Assembly (NCBI GenBank): GCA_000063505.1
Contig: CT971583.1
Location: 961,918 to 1,025,917, forward strand
Reading direction: 5' to 3'
DNA from: Synechococcus sp. WH 7803
GTDB taxonomy: Bacteria > Cyanobacteriota > Cyanobacteriia > PCC-6307 > Cyanobiaceae
DNA length: 64,000 nucleotides
Shown: positions 27,752-36,816 of the stretch, piece after piece
Layout: the number at the start of each line of letters is the position of its first letter
Position numbering within the stretch: position 1 is the stretch's first letter
Program-made: the position numbers and the translations under genes
Notes under the pieces: model-generated
Seen by the model: only the letters and a program-made list of their open reading frames with translations
Told to the model about the DNA's origin: nothing
The model's database searches: none

Positions 27752-28720
27752 TCAATCCAGCTTGACCCCCAGCTGCATGGAAACGCTGTTGTTGATTGTT
27801 GGACTCTGCAGTTCGTTGTAGATCGTCTGGCCATTCAGTGACGTGAATAGCCGTTGATTCCCCATGGGAAAGATCTTCAGGGCAACCGAAAAGGTGTTGT
27901 TCGTGGCGATGCCATTGACGTAGGCGCCTGTGTAGCTGTTGGTCACCGTGATGCTGGCGAGCGAGCTTGGTTTCCATTCCAGCTCTGCTCTGGCGGTTCC
28001 TGCCGCAAAGGCTTGTCCGCAGACTGGATCCGCTTCACAGCCTGGCCCTCCCCAGATCTGCTGAATGGAGGGGCCCAAAGAGACATTCAGGGTTGTGGTT
28101 TTGTTCTTGATCAGGTCGTAGCCCAAGCCAGCGGACCCCACAAACACGTCGGTTCCGATGGTGTTGAGCGTGTCGTAATTGAAGTTGGTGGCTGCGTAGG
28201 CATTCAGGCGACCCCCCAGCCTGCGCGTGTAGCGCAGTTCGCCATTGCCTTCGTTGGTGTCTGTTGTTGAGGCGGTTTCTCCTTGATCGCGCGACACTTC
28301 ATAGGTCGCACGTCCTTTCAAGGCCACCTTGTCAGCGCCCTCGCTGTAGCTGGTGTCGAGCTGAAAGGTTCCACCAGCAGAGAGGTCATCGTCTGTGTTG
28401 TTGGCAGAGAGTCCTCCGGACACACTCAGCTTCCATGGTTTTGCTGGTGGTTGAGGGATCAGGGCCGTGGCAGGGATCCGTAAGCGACCGAGCACCGGAT
28501 GCAGAAGAATCGTGACGGCCTCTGTGCTCTCGTCGGGAACCAGCACGCCCTTCAGCGTGTCGCCGTTCTTCAGTTTGAGCGTGATCTGCTGCGCGCTGGC
28601 CGCTGGCGCAGCAATCACTGGAGCCGCAACGACTTGTTGACCAACCAGAAGCAGCGCTGCAGTGAATAACCGTTGGCGCAGCACTCTCTTACCTAAATTT
28701 GCGAGTGCCGATCCTGTCAC
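27752..28720 (-). CDS. DUF481-type outer-membrane beta-barrel protein (322 aa)
   Basis: A hydrophobic signal peptide (FTAALLLVGQQVVAAPVIAAP) is followed by a short SH3/Sm-like stretch (QITLKLKNGDTLKGVLV, residues ~45-75) and then amphipathic beta strands ending in an aromatic-rich C-terminus typical of DUF481 barrels (the last residues read SMQLGVKLD). The protein is expected in the outer membrane. Its ligand is unknown. Confidence 0.75.
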   Translation of the reverse strand: MTGSALANLGKRVLRQRLFTAALLLVGQQVVAAPVIAAPAASAQQITLKLKNGDTLKGVLVPDESTEAVTILLHPVLGRLRIPATALIPQPPAKPWKLSVSGGLSANNTDDDLSAGGTFQLDTSYSEGADKVALKGRATYEVSRDQGETASTTDTNEGNGELRYTRRLGGRLNAYAATNFNYDTLNTIGTDVFVGSAGLGYDLIKNKTTTLNVSLGPSIQQIWGGPGCEADPVCGQAFAAGTARAELEWKPSSLASITVTNSYTGAYVNGIATNNTFSVALKIFPMGNQRLFTSLNGQTIYNELQSPTINNSVSMQLGVKLD

Positions 28721-28747
28721 AACACAGCTGTTCTGCTGTGTTTTCTG

Positions 28748-29122
28748 ATGCCTGACGATCCCCGCCGAGACCGTTCACCCGCTGATGACGGCCTCTACCT
28801 CGTTCCCTACTGGGTGCAAGGTGGACGCTTGTGGACCTTGATCCTGGCTGTGCTTGTTGGCGGAGGCGTGATCTTGCCGGTTTCAGCAGCCTGGTTCGGG
28901 CGTCGTGCGTTCTCCAAGGGTTTTGGCTACGGAGCGGCGGCCAGCTTCTGTTCGTTGGTCAGAGACGACAAGGTGCTGTCCCCTGAGGCAGCAGCGTCCC
29001 AACTGCAGGCGCTGAAGGCCAGCTTCGCCAGAACCGGCGCGATCGATGACCGTCGTTTTCAAGCTGGAGTCAGCGAGGTCGTCACCTCCCTTGGTGATTG
29101 CGCGTTTCTTTCCCCGCGCTGA
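28748..29122 (+). CDS. Hypothetical single-TM protein (124 aa)
   Basis: A polar N-terminus with many Asp and Arg is followed by one membrane segment (about residues 29-48), then a soluble tail with two Cys that could form a disulfide outside the cytoplasm (SFCSLV and GDCAFL). Function is unknown. It is divergent from the DUF481 gene and converges on umuC. Confidence 0.6.
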   Translation: MPDDPRRDRSPADDGLYLVPYWVQGGRLWTLILAVLVGGGVILPVSAAWFGRRAFSKGFGYGAAASFCSLVRDDKVLSPEAAASQLQALKASFARTGAIDDRRFQAGVSEVVTSLGDCAFLSPR

Positions 29123-29130
29123 CATCCGGT

Positions 29131-30405
29131 TCAGGCTTGCACGATCGGCACATCGCTCAGGCGGGTGGTGGCAGCGCGGCCAAGCTGCCCACGCCGCATC
29201 GCCCAGCTCGGATGCAGGCCGCAGGCGGCCCACTGAATGGTTCCCCGCCCATGCCGCTGGTTGAGCTGATCGATGGTGCGCATCAGCACCTCCCGGCGTG
29301 CCTGATCCACCGCGTTGCAGGGCACCAGCAGGTGGTGTTGCAGTTGCTCGGTGCCCTGCAGGTGCTGCATGAGAACTCCAGCTTTCGCCAGTTGCCGATG
29401 GGGTTGAAAGATGCGCTCCACCAGGGGAAGGGCTGCCTGCAGCAGCACCTGGGTGTCGTTGCTTGGCAGGTCGAGCGAGGTGCTGGCGCTGCGGCTGTAG
29501 AAGGCGGGCACGAACGGACTGGTGCGGGTGTACACACTCAGGGCCGCGGCCCGTTGATTCTGCCGGCGTAGTTTCTCGGCTGCTCGCACCACATAGGTGG
29601 CCACGGCTTCGCGCAGCTCGTTCACACAGGTGACCGGTCGACTGAAGCTGCGGCTGACGCAGGTTTCCTGTTTGGGTGCCGGGGTGAGATCGAGGGGGAG
29701 GCAGGCGTGACCCTGCAGTTCCCGTTGCAGGCGCAGCCCCACCACACCGGCTTTGGCCCGCAGCGGGCCGCTGGCCATGTCGCGCAGCTCCCGCGCATTG
29801 CGGACGCCCCGCAGGCGACACCAGTGGGCCAGCTTGCGGCCGATTCCCCACACATCCTCAATGGCGATCGTCTCCAGCCAGTGATCCCGGTCGTCGCAGT
29901 CGCCGAGATCGAACAAGCCGGCATGGCTGGCCTCCACCTTCGCCAGGCGGTTCGCGAGCTTCGCTTGGCCTTTGCTCGCTCCCAGTCCGATGGCGATCGG
30001 CAGCCCCAGATTGCGCCGTGCCAGGGCTCGCATGCGTCGGCCCCAGGGGCGTAGATCGCCAGTCGCAGGACGGCTGATGCGCGCGAAGGCCTCATCGATG
30101 GAATACACCTCGAGCTCTTCCACCTGGCTTTCCAGCAGGCTCATCAGCCGCTGGCTCATGTCGGCATAGAGGGCGTAGTTGGAGCTGCGCACCACGACGC
30201 CCTGGGCCTCCAGGGTCTGTTTCGCCTTGAAGTAAGGGGTGCCCATGGCGATGCCGAGGGCCCGGGCTTCGGCGCTGCGGGCCACGATGCAGCCGTCGTT
30301 GTTGGACAGCACGACGACGGGGCGTCCCAGCAGGGATGGATCGAGGCTCTGTTCACAGGAGGCATAGAAATTGTTGGCGTCGATCAGGGCGGTGACCCGG
30401 CTCAT
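29131..30405 (-). CDS. umuC: Y-family DNA polymerase UmuC (DNA polymerase V catalytic subunit, 424 aa)
   Basis: A translesion polymerase. The catalytic Asp residues are in ALIDANNFYASCEQSLDPSL and SIDEAFARISRP, followed by a helix-hairpin-helix-like VWGIGRKLAHWCRLRG, and the little finger with LDLPSNDTQVLLQAALPLVE. It needs processed UmuD to be active. It starts five bases after umuD on the same strand, as one SOS operon. Confidence 0.95.
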   Translation of the reverse strand: MSRVTALIDANNFYASCEQSLDPSLLGRPVVVLSNNDGCIVARSAEARALGIAMGTPYFKAKQTLEAQGVVVRSSNYALYADMSQRLMSLLESQVEELEVYSIDEAFARISRPATGDLRPWGRRMRALARRNLGLPIAIGLGASKGQAKLANRLAKVEASHAGLFDLGDCDDRDHWLETIAIEDVWGIGRKLAHWCRLRGVRNARELRDMASGPLRAKAGVVGLRLQRELQGHACLPLDLTPAPKQETCVSRSFSRPVTCVNELREAVATYVVRAAEKLRRQNQRAAALSVYTRTSPFVPAFYSRSASTSLDLPSNDTQVLLQAALPLVERIFQPHRQLAKAGVLMQHLQGTEQLQHHLLVPCNAVDQARREVLMRTIDQLNQRHGRGTIQWAACGLHPSWAMRRGQLGRAATTRLSDVPIVQA

Positions 30406-30410
30406 GGTGT

Positions 30411-30854
30411 TTAGAGGGGGTGAATCACATGGATCGCCACCCCCCAGATCTGCACATCACCGCAGCGGTGCAGATCGAGGGGTGGATAGTCGGGATTGGC
30501 GGCCTCCAGTCGCAGCTGGCCGCGATGGCGTGCCAGGCGTTTGAGTGTGAAACCGCCATCCAGCACGGCCACCACGACCCGACCCGGCCTGGGGTCGAGG
30601 CTGCGGTCCACCACCAGCAGGTCGCCGTCGTGAATCCCGGCACCGGTCATGGAATCGCCGCTCACGCGTAGAAAGAACGTGCTGGTGGGATGGCGGATCA
30701 GCTGGTCGTTGAGATCAATTCCCACCTCCACGTAATCGTCCGCGGGGGAGGGAAAGCCTGCGGCCACGCGCTCGCCGGCCAAGGGCAGGTGAAGCGGAGG
30801 GCGCTGGCAGCGCAGGGGCAGCGGGACTGGGCTGAAGGAGTGATCGATCGCCAC
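30411..30854 (-). CDS. umuD: UmuD, self-cleaving subunit of DNA polymerase V (147 aa)
   Basis: An S24/LexA-type protein. The self-cleavage site is Ala32-Gly33 (AAGF), the nucleophile Ser68 lies in VSGDSMTGAGI and the general base Lys105 in FTLKRL, all with normal spacing. RecA filaments stimulate cleavage to UmuD', which joins UmuC. A LexA box precedes the gene (30888-30901), so the operon is SOS-controlled. Confidence 0.95.
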   Translation of the reverse strand: MAIDHSFSPVPLPLRCQRPPLHLPLAGERVAAGFPSPADDYVEVGIDLNDQLIRHPTSTFFLRVSGDSMTGAGIHDGDLLVVDRSLDPRPGRVVVAVLDGGFTLKRLARHRGQLRLEAANPDYPPLDLHRCGDVQIWGVAIHVIHPL

Positions 30855-30887
30855 AAAGAGGCAACGAGCAAAGCAGACATCCAGGCT

Positions 30888-30901
30888 AGTACAGATGTTC
30901 T
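30888..30901 (-). promoter_or_regulatory. LexA (SOS) box upstream of umuDC
   Basis: AGTACAGATGTTCT matches the cyanobacterial LexA consensus RGTACNNNDGTWCB. It sits 34 bases before the umuD ATG and is on the edge of the convergent-facing SGNH hydrolase gene, whose last bases overlap it. Confidence 0.85.
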
Positions 30902-31619
30902 AATTGTCTGGGTTTGGGTGCTGCTCCAGGTTCTGGCGGATGCATGCAGCAAGCCCGGCAGCGATCAGTGCCTGAGCTTGCGCATCGAAGTGAACACCGT
31001 CCAGAGGCGAGGGCTTGGCCACGGGCTGCACGTCGAAGCAGCTCACCCCAAGTTCAGCGGCCAGTCGGTGGTAATGCTCGGCCACGTCCTTGGATTTCAG
31101 TGCAGCGCCCTCGAATCCCCAGGCCAGCGACTGGCTGGTGATCAGCACAGCCGGTGGCGTCATCAGGATGATCTGCGGTGCCATGTCTTCTTGAAGGCGG
31201 GGACCGCAGTTCAGGGCCCGGCGGGTGTCGTGAATCAGGATGCGAGCACCTGCCGCGATCTGAGCGGCGGAGAGATTGAGGTAGCCCTTGCAGTCGTTGC
31301 ATCCCAGGGCGAGGATCACGACATCGATCGGTTTGTGGCTGTGTAGAGCCGTCATCAAGTCGGCCCTTCCGTTGCAGCTGTAGTCGCCTCCATAGTTCGC
31401 GGCTCCGATGGGATCGTCATGCAGCCAGGTACGGGAATTGAGTCCCTCCTCGACGGTTCGCCAGGGGAGTGCAGGCTTGGTTCGGTTCAGAGCATGCTCC
31501 AGCTGATTCGGCCATCGCGTTGACTGCGGAAAACGCCCGCTGCCATCCGGGTTGAATCCCCAGGTGTTGGAGTCGCCAAAGCAAAGGACGGTTCGGGGGT
31601 CCTGGAGGGTCGTTGGCAT
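30900..31619 (-). CDS. SGNH/GDSL-family hydrolase (239 aa)
   Basis: The family blocks are complete: block I GDSNTWG (nucleophile Ser), block III GCND (Asn) and block V DGVHFD (Asp and His). These enzymes are esterases or lipases acting on acyl esters, sugar esters or similar compounds; the substrate cannot be told. No signal peptide is visible, so it is probably cytoplasmic. Its 3' end reaches into the umuDC LexA box. Confidence 0.88.
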   Translation of the reverse strand: MPTTLQDPRTVLCFGDSNTWGFNPDGSGRFPQSTRWPNQLEHALNRTKPALPWRTVEEGLNSRTWLHDDPIGAANYGGDYSCNGRADLMTALHSHKPIDVVILALGCNDCKGYLNLSAAQIAAGARILIHDTRRALNCGPRLQEDMAPQIILMTPPAVLITSQSLAWGFEGAALKSKDVAEHYHRLAAELGVSCFDVQPVAKPSPLDGVHFDAQAQALIAAGLAACIRQNLEQHPNPDN

Positions 31620-31717
31620 CGATGGCGCGGACGCACGTGCTTTCAGTTCAGCGACGGCTGGGGTGGAGTGCCAACGCAGTTCCGATCAGTGAGGATGCCC
31701 GCACTGCATGCGCTCCA

Positions 31718-32110
31718 ATGGCTGAAACTCCCTACCTCGTGGCTCTGGCTCTGATCGACCAGGGAGGAGCGCGAGCGCTTCCCCTTGCGGGGCGTTCTCT
31801 CAAGGCCGAGGAAGCCAGTGCTGATCAGCCAACGCAAGCAGCCCATGGCCTGGCTCTGGAGCTGTTGCTGCGTGTCTGGCAACGCAGTGACGACGGCGTT
31901 CTGAAGCGAGCCTGCGGAGACGAGAGTCTGCTGCTGGTGGAGCTGGCGATGGAGCGACTGCCCGAGGACCTTCCAGCGTTGAAAGCAGCCTGGTTGAACA
32001 GCGGCGATCGCGAGGCTTTCTGCACAGGATTGCGGGCGATGTGCGGACGCGCCTGGACGATGAGCATCGCCAAATTTCAGCCGGTGACCCTCACGCCCTG
32101 GAAGGTCTGA
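31718..32110 (+). CDS. Hypothetical soluble protein (130 aa)
   Basis: The ATG at 31718 is chosen; an upstream start at 31613 would overlap the divergent SGNH gene and adds non-conserved Arg-rich residues. The product is mostly helical and Ala/Leu-rich, with a Cys pair near the C-terminus. No family is recognised. Confidence 0.6.
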   Translation: MAETPYLVALALIDQGGARALPLAGRSLKAEEASADQPTQAAHGLALELLLRVWQRSDDGVLKRACGDESLLLVELAMERLPEDLPALKAAWLNSGDREAFCTGLRAMCGRAWTMSIAKFQPVTLTPWKV

Positions 32111-32229
32111 GTCGATCATGACCTCCTCTCGGGCCCCATCCACGCTGGTGCAGCTGCTGATGGAGGTGTTGCAGATTCGACAGACCACAGGCTCTAATTC
32201 GGCAGACTGATCACAACAGGTGCAGTTCC

Positions 32230-32898
32230 ATGGCCGATCAGATGGGTGCTGATCCCTGCGTGACACCCGAGCAGATCATGGGAGCGTCTCAGCAGAGCGC
32301 TGGAGGGCATCGCAAAGGAACCACCTCAGCGTTTTTTCTGAATGCGGACTGGGCGCTGCGCCAGCCGCAACGCACGGAGCATGACCGCCTACAGGCTGCT
32401 GCCTGTGAACGGATGCTGCGCCGCCAGATGGTCGACATCGTGCGTTCCAACGGCGTGGGTGATCTGTTCGAGTGGCGTGATCAGGACATCGCCGAAATCT
32501 GCCGTCAGGAGCTCGAGCAGCGTGGCGGGGAAGCGGTGCAAGCCTTCGATGCTGACAATCGGGCGGCACTCGCCGCCGGTGAAGTGTGTGGATTCACCGG
32601 TGAAGATCTCCTGCCAGGGGATCAGGATTACGGCGCTTCAGCTGCCGCCACTGAGGTCAGCACCCACCGCTGTGATGCCTTGCTGCTCAAGCATCTGGAG
32701 CGCCAGAAAGGAGTGAGAAAGGGAACGTTCGGGGCGTTCTGCGCCAACTACCGCTTGGCGCGGCAGCATCCCAACCCGGCGGGTTCCGCCGCTGCGGCCA
32801 TGATGCGCGAGCTGTTGCCCCATGTTCGCCAGCTGGGGTATCTGCAGTGGTGGCGCTGCCGGGATGCCTGGGCAGACGCGTTGACTGCGGACGCTTGA
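32230..32898 (+). CDS. Hypothetical soluble protein (222 aa)
   Basis: A polar, Ala- and Arg-rich protein with no membrane segment or recognised domain. Codon use and length argue for a real gene. It is followed, tail to tail, by rlmH on the minus strand with a 12-base gap. Confidence 0.55.
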   Translation: MADQMGADPCVTPEQIMGASQQSAGGHRKGTTSAFFLNADWALRQPQRTEHDRLQAAACERMLRRQMVDIVRSNGVGDLFEWRDQDIAEICRQELEQRGGEAVQAFDADNRAALAAGEVCGFTGEDLLPGDQDYGASAAATEVSTHRCDALLLKHLERQKGVRKGTFGAFCANYRLARQHPNPAGSAAAAMMRELLPHVRQLGYLQWWRCRDAWADALTADA

Positions 32899-32910
32899 GC
32901 TGCAGTCCAC

Positions 32911-33345
32911 TCAAGCCCGGTGATACGGGCTCCCCTGCAGGATCGCCTGAGCCCGGAACAGCTGCTCGAGCAGCAGCAGCCGGGCCAGTTCATGGGGAAA
33001 GGTCATCGGTGAGAGGCTCAGTTGCCAGCGGGCGGCAGCTTTGAGCTCATCGGTGAGTCCATCGGCGCCGCCGATCACAAAGGCCAGGCGTTCATTGCCC
33101 AGACGCTCGAGCCGTTGTGCGAAGGGAATGGAGGCCAGCGGCGTGCCCTGCTCCATCAACATCACCGGGAGTTCATCGGATCGCAGAGCGGCACGGATCG
33201 CCTCCGCCTCCTTCTCTCTGCTGCTGTCCTTGAGTTCCACTACGGTGAGCCCAGGGAGTCGTTTGAGGTAGAGCTCCACCCCTTCCTGCACCCAACCCTT
33301 GCGCACCTTGCCAACAGCGATGATTCGGCAGCGGGAGACGTTCAT
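32911..33345 (-). CDS. rlmH: 23S rRNA pseudouridine-1915 N3-methyltransferase RlmH (144 aa)
   Basis: A small SPOUT methyltransferase. The S-adenosylmethionine-binding knot includes [16 protein letters not shown] and the C-terminal [19 protein letters not shown], with the usual end [10 protein letters not shown]. It methylates pseudouridine 1915 in helix 69 of 23S rRNA after subunit joining. It overlaps the upstream ATP-grasp gene by four bases. Confidence 0.95.
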
Positions 33346-34682
33346 GCCGCCACGTCGAGAATCCAGGTGTCCTTGAGGCTGCCGCCGCGGTTCAGATTCA
33401 CGATCGAAGAGCCAGGAGGTGCCACGCGGGTGAGTGCTCCTGGAAGCACCTGGGGCGTGTCTCCGAGCAATGAGACGGGCCGAAGATCAACGGCGCAGGG
33501 CTGGAGCCGTTCCCCAACCAACGTCGGCAGGGTGTGCAGCACCTGCGCTGGTTGGGCGATGAAACGCTCAGGTTGGGCCTGCAGAGAGGCGGTCATCGCA
33601 TTGCATTCAGCTGCGGAGGCGGTTGGACCATGGAGCATGTCGAGTCCCCCGGCACCATCCACCGGCTTCACCACCAACTGATTGAGATGCTGAAGCACAT
33701 GCTCCAGTTCTTTGGGATCTCGGCAACTGAACGTAGGCACCTGCTCGATCAGAGCCTCTTCACCGAGGTAGTAGCGGATCATGGCGCCAACGTGTCGATA
33801 CAGGGCCTTGTCGCTGCCGATCCCGGCCCCGGGGAGATTGGCGATCTGCACGTTTCCCTCTGCGGCCACCCGTTTCAGACCTGGCACGCCAAGCCAGGTA
33901 CTGGATCCGTCGGGCTCCATGCCGATGCGATCCTCGTTGCGGCGATAGATCACATCCACCGGCAGCTTCTGTTCGTGTTGAAGGAGCAACACCTGGTTTT
34001 GATCGCAATGCAGATCCTCTGGGCGCGCCAGGGCAATCCCCATCGCTGCAGCTAGAAAGCGGTGCTCACTGATCTCGGTGCTCACGGTGCTGGGGGTGAG
34101 CAACACGATCAGCGGATCATCCTGGTGAGGGCAGAGCTGATGCAGCGCAGCGCGCAGCTGCTGCAGACCCTCCTGAACTGGACGCGGTTGATGCGCTGTG
34201 TTCTTCGCGAGTCCGGCCGCCCAGGAAGCCTCTCGGATGCTCGCGGCGTAGCCATGGCCTCCGACCCGGCGGAGGTTGTCTTCCAGAACCCGCCAGCCCT
34301 GTTGGCTGCCACCGATCAAATCCAACCCGTTGATCAGACACCAGCAATGGTCGGGAGCAAAGAGACCGTGCAGGTCTGGCTGCCAGAGCGGTGACTCTTC
34401 AATCTCCTGCCTGGAGATGACGCCGTCCCGGAGGATCAGCTGGCGGCTGTACACGTCAGCCACAAAGCAATTAATCGCCTGGTGACGCTGCGAAATGCCT
34501 GCGCAGAGTCCGTCCCAGTCCGCTCCATGAATCACCCTGGGCCAGGGGTCATAAGGAACCACACGGTTCTGGATCTGCACCCCATGCCTGGCGAGGTGGT
34601 CATGGCCAGACGCCTGAAGTTCCTGCCATTCCTTCAATGCGATCTGCTGGAGGGGAGTGTGGATGGCCTCAGCCGGCGTCAT
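33342..34682 (-). CDS. Circularly permuted ATP-grasp family protein (446 aa)
   Basis: A member of the circularly permuted ATP-grasp (CP-ATPgrasp) proteins: it has the family elements [52 protein letters not shown] and the C-terminal ATP-binding-type [15 protein letters not shown]. Such proteins are thought to form amide bonds in an uncharacterised peptide-like pathway, often next to an alpha-E and a transglutaminase-like gene; neither partner lies beside it here. The ATG at 34682 is used; a longer start at 34715 lies inside the upstream gene. Confidence 0.85.
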
Positions 34683-35115
34683 CGTCTTCGAGCAGGAGCT
34701 GCCCGAAGGCCACATACAGGCTTTCCTCTTCGCTGCCGGGTGCCACGGCGGGCCGTTGCGGGCGGGTGTTTTTTCCGGGGCCGGCGTTGCGGGTCGGCGT
34801 TGGAGCCAGCGGGAAACTCGCCTCTTGGCGGGAGGGGCTCTGCGCTGGACCCCGCGGTTGTTGCCGCCGTTCCGCTTCAGCTTTGTTTTCGGCTTGGCGA
34901 AGGCGATCCATCAGGTGCTCGGGGACCGAGCCATCGGCGCTGACCTTCATCAGCTCATGGAACAGAGCCTGGGGGTTCTCTTCGGTTTCCACCTTGTGAC
35001 GCCGCTCGCTGGCGCGAGGGGAATCTCTGGTCTTTTCTGTCGGGGTCGGCAGCGCTTGCGGCAATTCCCGCCCCAGTTGTTTCAGCCGTTCGAGGCTGCG
35101 CGGGTCAAAGCTCAT
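34669..35115 (-). CDS. Hypothetical soluble protein, Pro/Arg-rich (148 aa)
   Basis: A charged N-terminal helix (SLERLKQLGRELPQAL) and a second helical segment (PQALFHELMKVSADGSVPEHLMDRLRQAE) are followed by a Pro/Arg-rich, likely disordered linker and a short acidic C-terminus. No domain is recognised. The ATG overlaps the pentapeptide-repeat stop (ATGA), and its own 3' end overlaps the ATP-grasp gene by 14 bases, so the three genes probably form one transcript. Confidence 0.6.
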   Translation of the reverse strand: MSFDPRSLERLKQLGRELPQALPTPTEKTRDSPRASERRHKVETEENPQALFHELMKVSADGSVPEHLMDRLRQAENKAEAERRQQPRGPAQSPSRQEASFPLAPTPTRNAGPGKNTRPQRPAVAPGSEEESLYVAFGQLLLEDDDAG

Positions 35116-35591
35116 CAGCAGCCCAGGGTGTCGCGGGTGTCCCGTCCAGTCACGGGGTTGGTGCCCTCTGCCGCTGCACAAAGGGTTTTGAGCACATCAC
35201 CACGCAAGGGCACGTTCGTGAAGTCAGCGCCGCTGATCGTCACGTCGATGAAACGGGTGTTGAACGCGAAGGCGTCTTCCAGAACGGCATCGGTGAGATC
35301 CGTCCCGTTGAGCACAGCGGAATCCAGCGTGGCGTCGCGGAGATTGGTGCGGCTGAGATTGGCGTCCTGCAGCTTGGCGCCGTACAAGCTGGCCCCTTGC
35401 AGGTCACTGCCCGAAAGGTCAGCCTCGCGCAGGTTGGTGAGGTTGAAGGTCACCCCCTGCATGTCCCGGTTGGAGAAATCAGCTCCGATCAGCACCTGTT
35501 TGGCGTAATCCATCGCTGCCTCAGCGGAGGGAAGCAGGAGGCCGAACACCAGCCACAAGGCAAGCAGTGGAGCCAGCAGACGGCGTTGCAT
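35115..35591 (-). CDS. Pentapeptide-repeat protein with signal peptide (158 aa)
   Basis: An N-terminal signal peptide ([21 protein letters not shown]) precedes a right-handed quadrilateral helix of A(D/N)LxX repeats ([20 protein letters not shown] and the following [20 protein letters not shown]). It is probably exported to the thylakoid lumen or periplasm, as is known for cyanobacterial pentapeptide proteins. It heads the transcript leading to the ATP-grasp gene. Confidence 0.85.
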   Translation of the reverse strand: MQRRLLAPLLALWLVFGLLLPSAEAAMDYAKQVLIGADFSNRDMQGVTFNLTNLREADLSGSDLQGASLYGAKLQDANLSRTNLRDATLDSAVLNGTDLTDAVLEDAFAFNTRFIDVTISGADFTNVPLRGDVLKTLCAAAEGTNPVTGRDTRDTLGC

Positions 35592-35642
35592 GAGTCAGAA
35601 AAGGGCTCTGCATCAGCCTAAGCGGCCTGAGGCGTGGAGCCT

Positions 35643-36236
35643 TCACGCCCTGATGACTTTTTCAATGCGGTCAAGCCGCTCCTCGCGGGATTCCCAAAGT
35701 TCGATCAGTTGCGGTGCGTTCAGCGAGGGCATCACATTGAATCACTGGTCGCGGTAGATCTGTTTGAAAATGGCATCAACCTCACTGCGGTAGGGCAGGT
35801 CAATAGGGCGAATTCCATCGTCTTCCATCTCCACAGGCCATTGGTCGCTGATGGGGATGAAAACGATTAGATCCAGGTTCTGAAGTGTGTTTCTCACCCT
35901 GGGAACCATGGCTTCAACGAATGCATCGTTGATGTCAGTGGTGCCGTAGTCGGCGGTGTGTTGCGAGTATGCGATGTAATCCACTGGCGCGCGATCGAAG
36001 ATCACGCATTCGTCGCTGGATTGATAGGCATTCACTCGGCTGGCGTTGTAATACATCTGAATGCCGTTATGCAGGCAATTGCATTCCTGGCGAAATTGGA
36101 TGTCATAGCCCTCGTTGTGAAGCGCTCGAAAGGGCTCCTCCTCGCGCATGTAGTGAGGATGCCGTTTCACCCAATCCCAAACCAATGTGCTTTTTCCCTG
36201 GGAATGGGCTCCGCTGATCGCGATTCGCACGTGCAT
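35643..36236 (-). pseudogene. P-loop kinase-like gene interrupted by an in-frame TGA (AAA_28/NadR-type)
   Basis: From ATG 36236 the protein has a P-loop (GAHSQGKST, residues ~8-16), a DRAPVDYIAY acidic segment and the fold of small nucleotide or metabolite kinases (AAA_28 type), and ends at TGA 35742-35744 after 164 residues. Beyond that TGA the same frame continues for 32 clean codons (FNVMPSLNAPQLIELW... then a charged helix) to a second TGA at 35643. Those residues look like the natural C-terminus. It is either a recent nonsense mutation, a readthrough gene or a sequence error; which cannot be told here. Confidence 0.7.
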
Positions 36237-36459
36237 TGGCTGCTTTTGCGCTCTTCTAGCGCTGAATCGAAGATGCGGCCGCTCGGCCTCTTTGGGTTGG
36301 AGCCGGCTTTTCAGAGGCTCATGACCGGGTGCTTGGCCCAATCAGCGTCTGCATCTCCAGAGGCCCGTCATCGAAGAAGGAACTCGGTGGTGGGAATGAT
36401 GTTAACAACGAGGAATAAGTCTGGATGCTGTGCTAGCTAGGCGGTGTATGGAGAGATGC

Positions 36460-36488
36460 TTGACAATAATGCCGCAAGACACTAAAAG
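36460..36488 (+). promoter_or_regulatory. Probable sigma-70-type promoter for the Nif11-like gene
   Basis: A perfect -35 box TTGACA (36460-36465) is followed after 17 bases by a weak -10 box TAAAAG (36483-36488). Transcription would begin near 36495, about 16 bases before the ATG at 36511, which fits a short leader. Confidence 0.55.
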
Positions 36489-36510
36489 TGAGAATAGATT
36501 CAGGCTTTCA

Positions 36511-36816
36511 ATGTCACTCGATCAATTCAAAGCTTTTTTGGAGGCTGTTGTCGCAGACTCAACTCTTCATCAGAAGATGGACGCTGCTACCAGCGAAGAA
36601 GATGTCGTGGCCATTGCTTGTTCGTCTGGCTTTGAAGTCACAATTGAAGACCTGAAAAGCGGACAGACTCCTGCGGGTGAGGAGCTTTCCGATGACGAAA
36701 TGCTGAATGCTGCAGGCGGGGCTGGAAGTAATGAATGGAATTGGAAAACGCAAACTGGCGCAGTTGCAGTTTTGTACGGCACGCCTGGAGTTGTTCCGCC
36801 AAGTATTTATAAATGA
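36511..36816 (+). CDS. Nif11/prochlorosin-like leader peptide precursor, core without Cys (101 aa)
   Basis: The leader (residues ~1-70) follows the Nif11 pattern: an N-terminal helix MSLDQFKAFLEAVVADSTL, a FEVTIEDLKS segment and the LSDDEMLNAAGG double-glycine end (Gly69-Gly70) where a C39 peptidase-type exporter would cut. The 31-residue core is rich in Trp, Asn, Tyr and Pro and has no Cys, so it cannot become a lanthipeptide like known prochlorosins. The ATG at 36511 is preferred because a promoter lies just before it; upstream ATG/TTG codons would lengthen it. No LanM-type or other modification enzyme gene is in the window. Confidence 0.85.
   Translation: MSLDQFKAFLEAVVADSTLHQKMDAATSEEDVVAIACSSGFEVTIEDLKSGQTPAGEELSDDEMLNAAGGAGSNEWNWKTQTGAVAVLYGTPGVVPPSIYK

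Noticed and set aside
32118-32210. 30-codon ORF (begins MTSSRAPSTLVQ) between two hypothetical genes
   Set aside because: Too short and without a conserved pattern; may be a remnant but cannot be supported.
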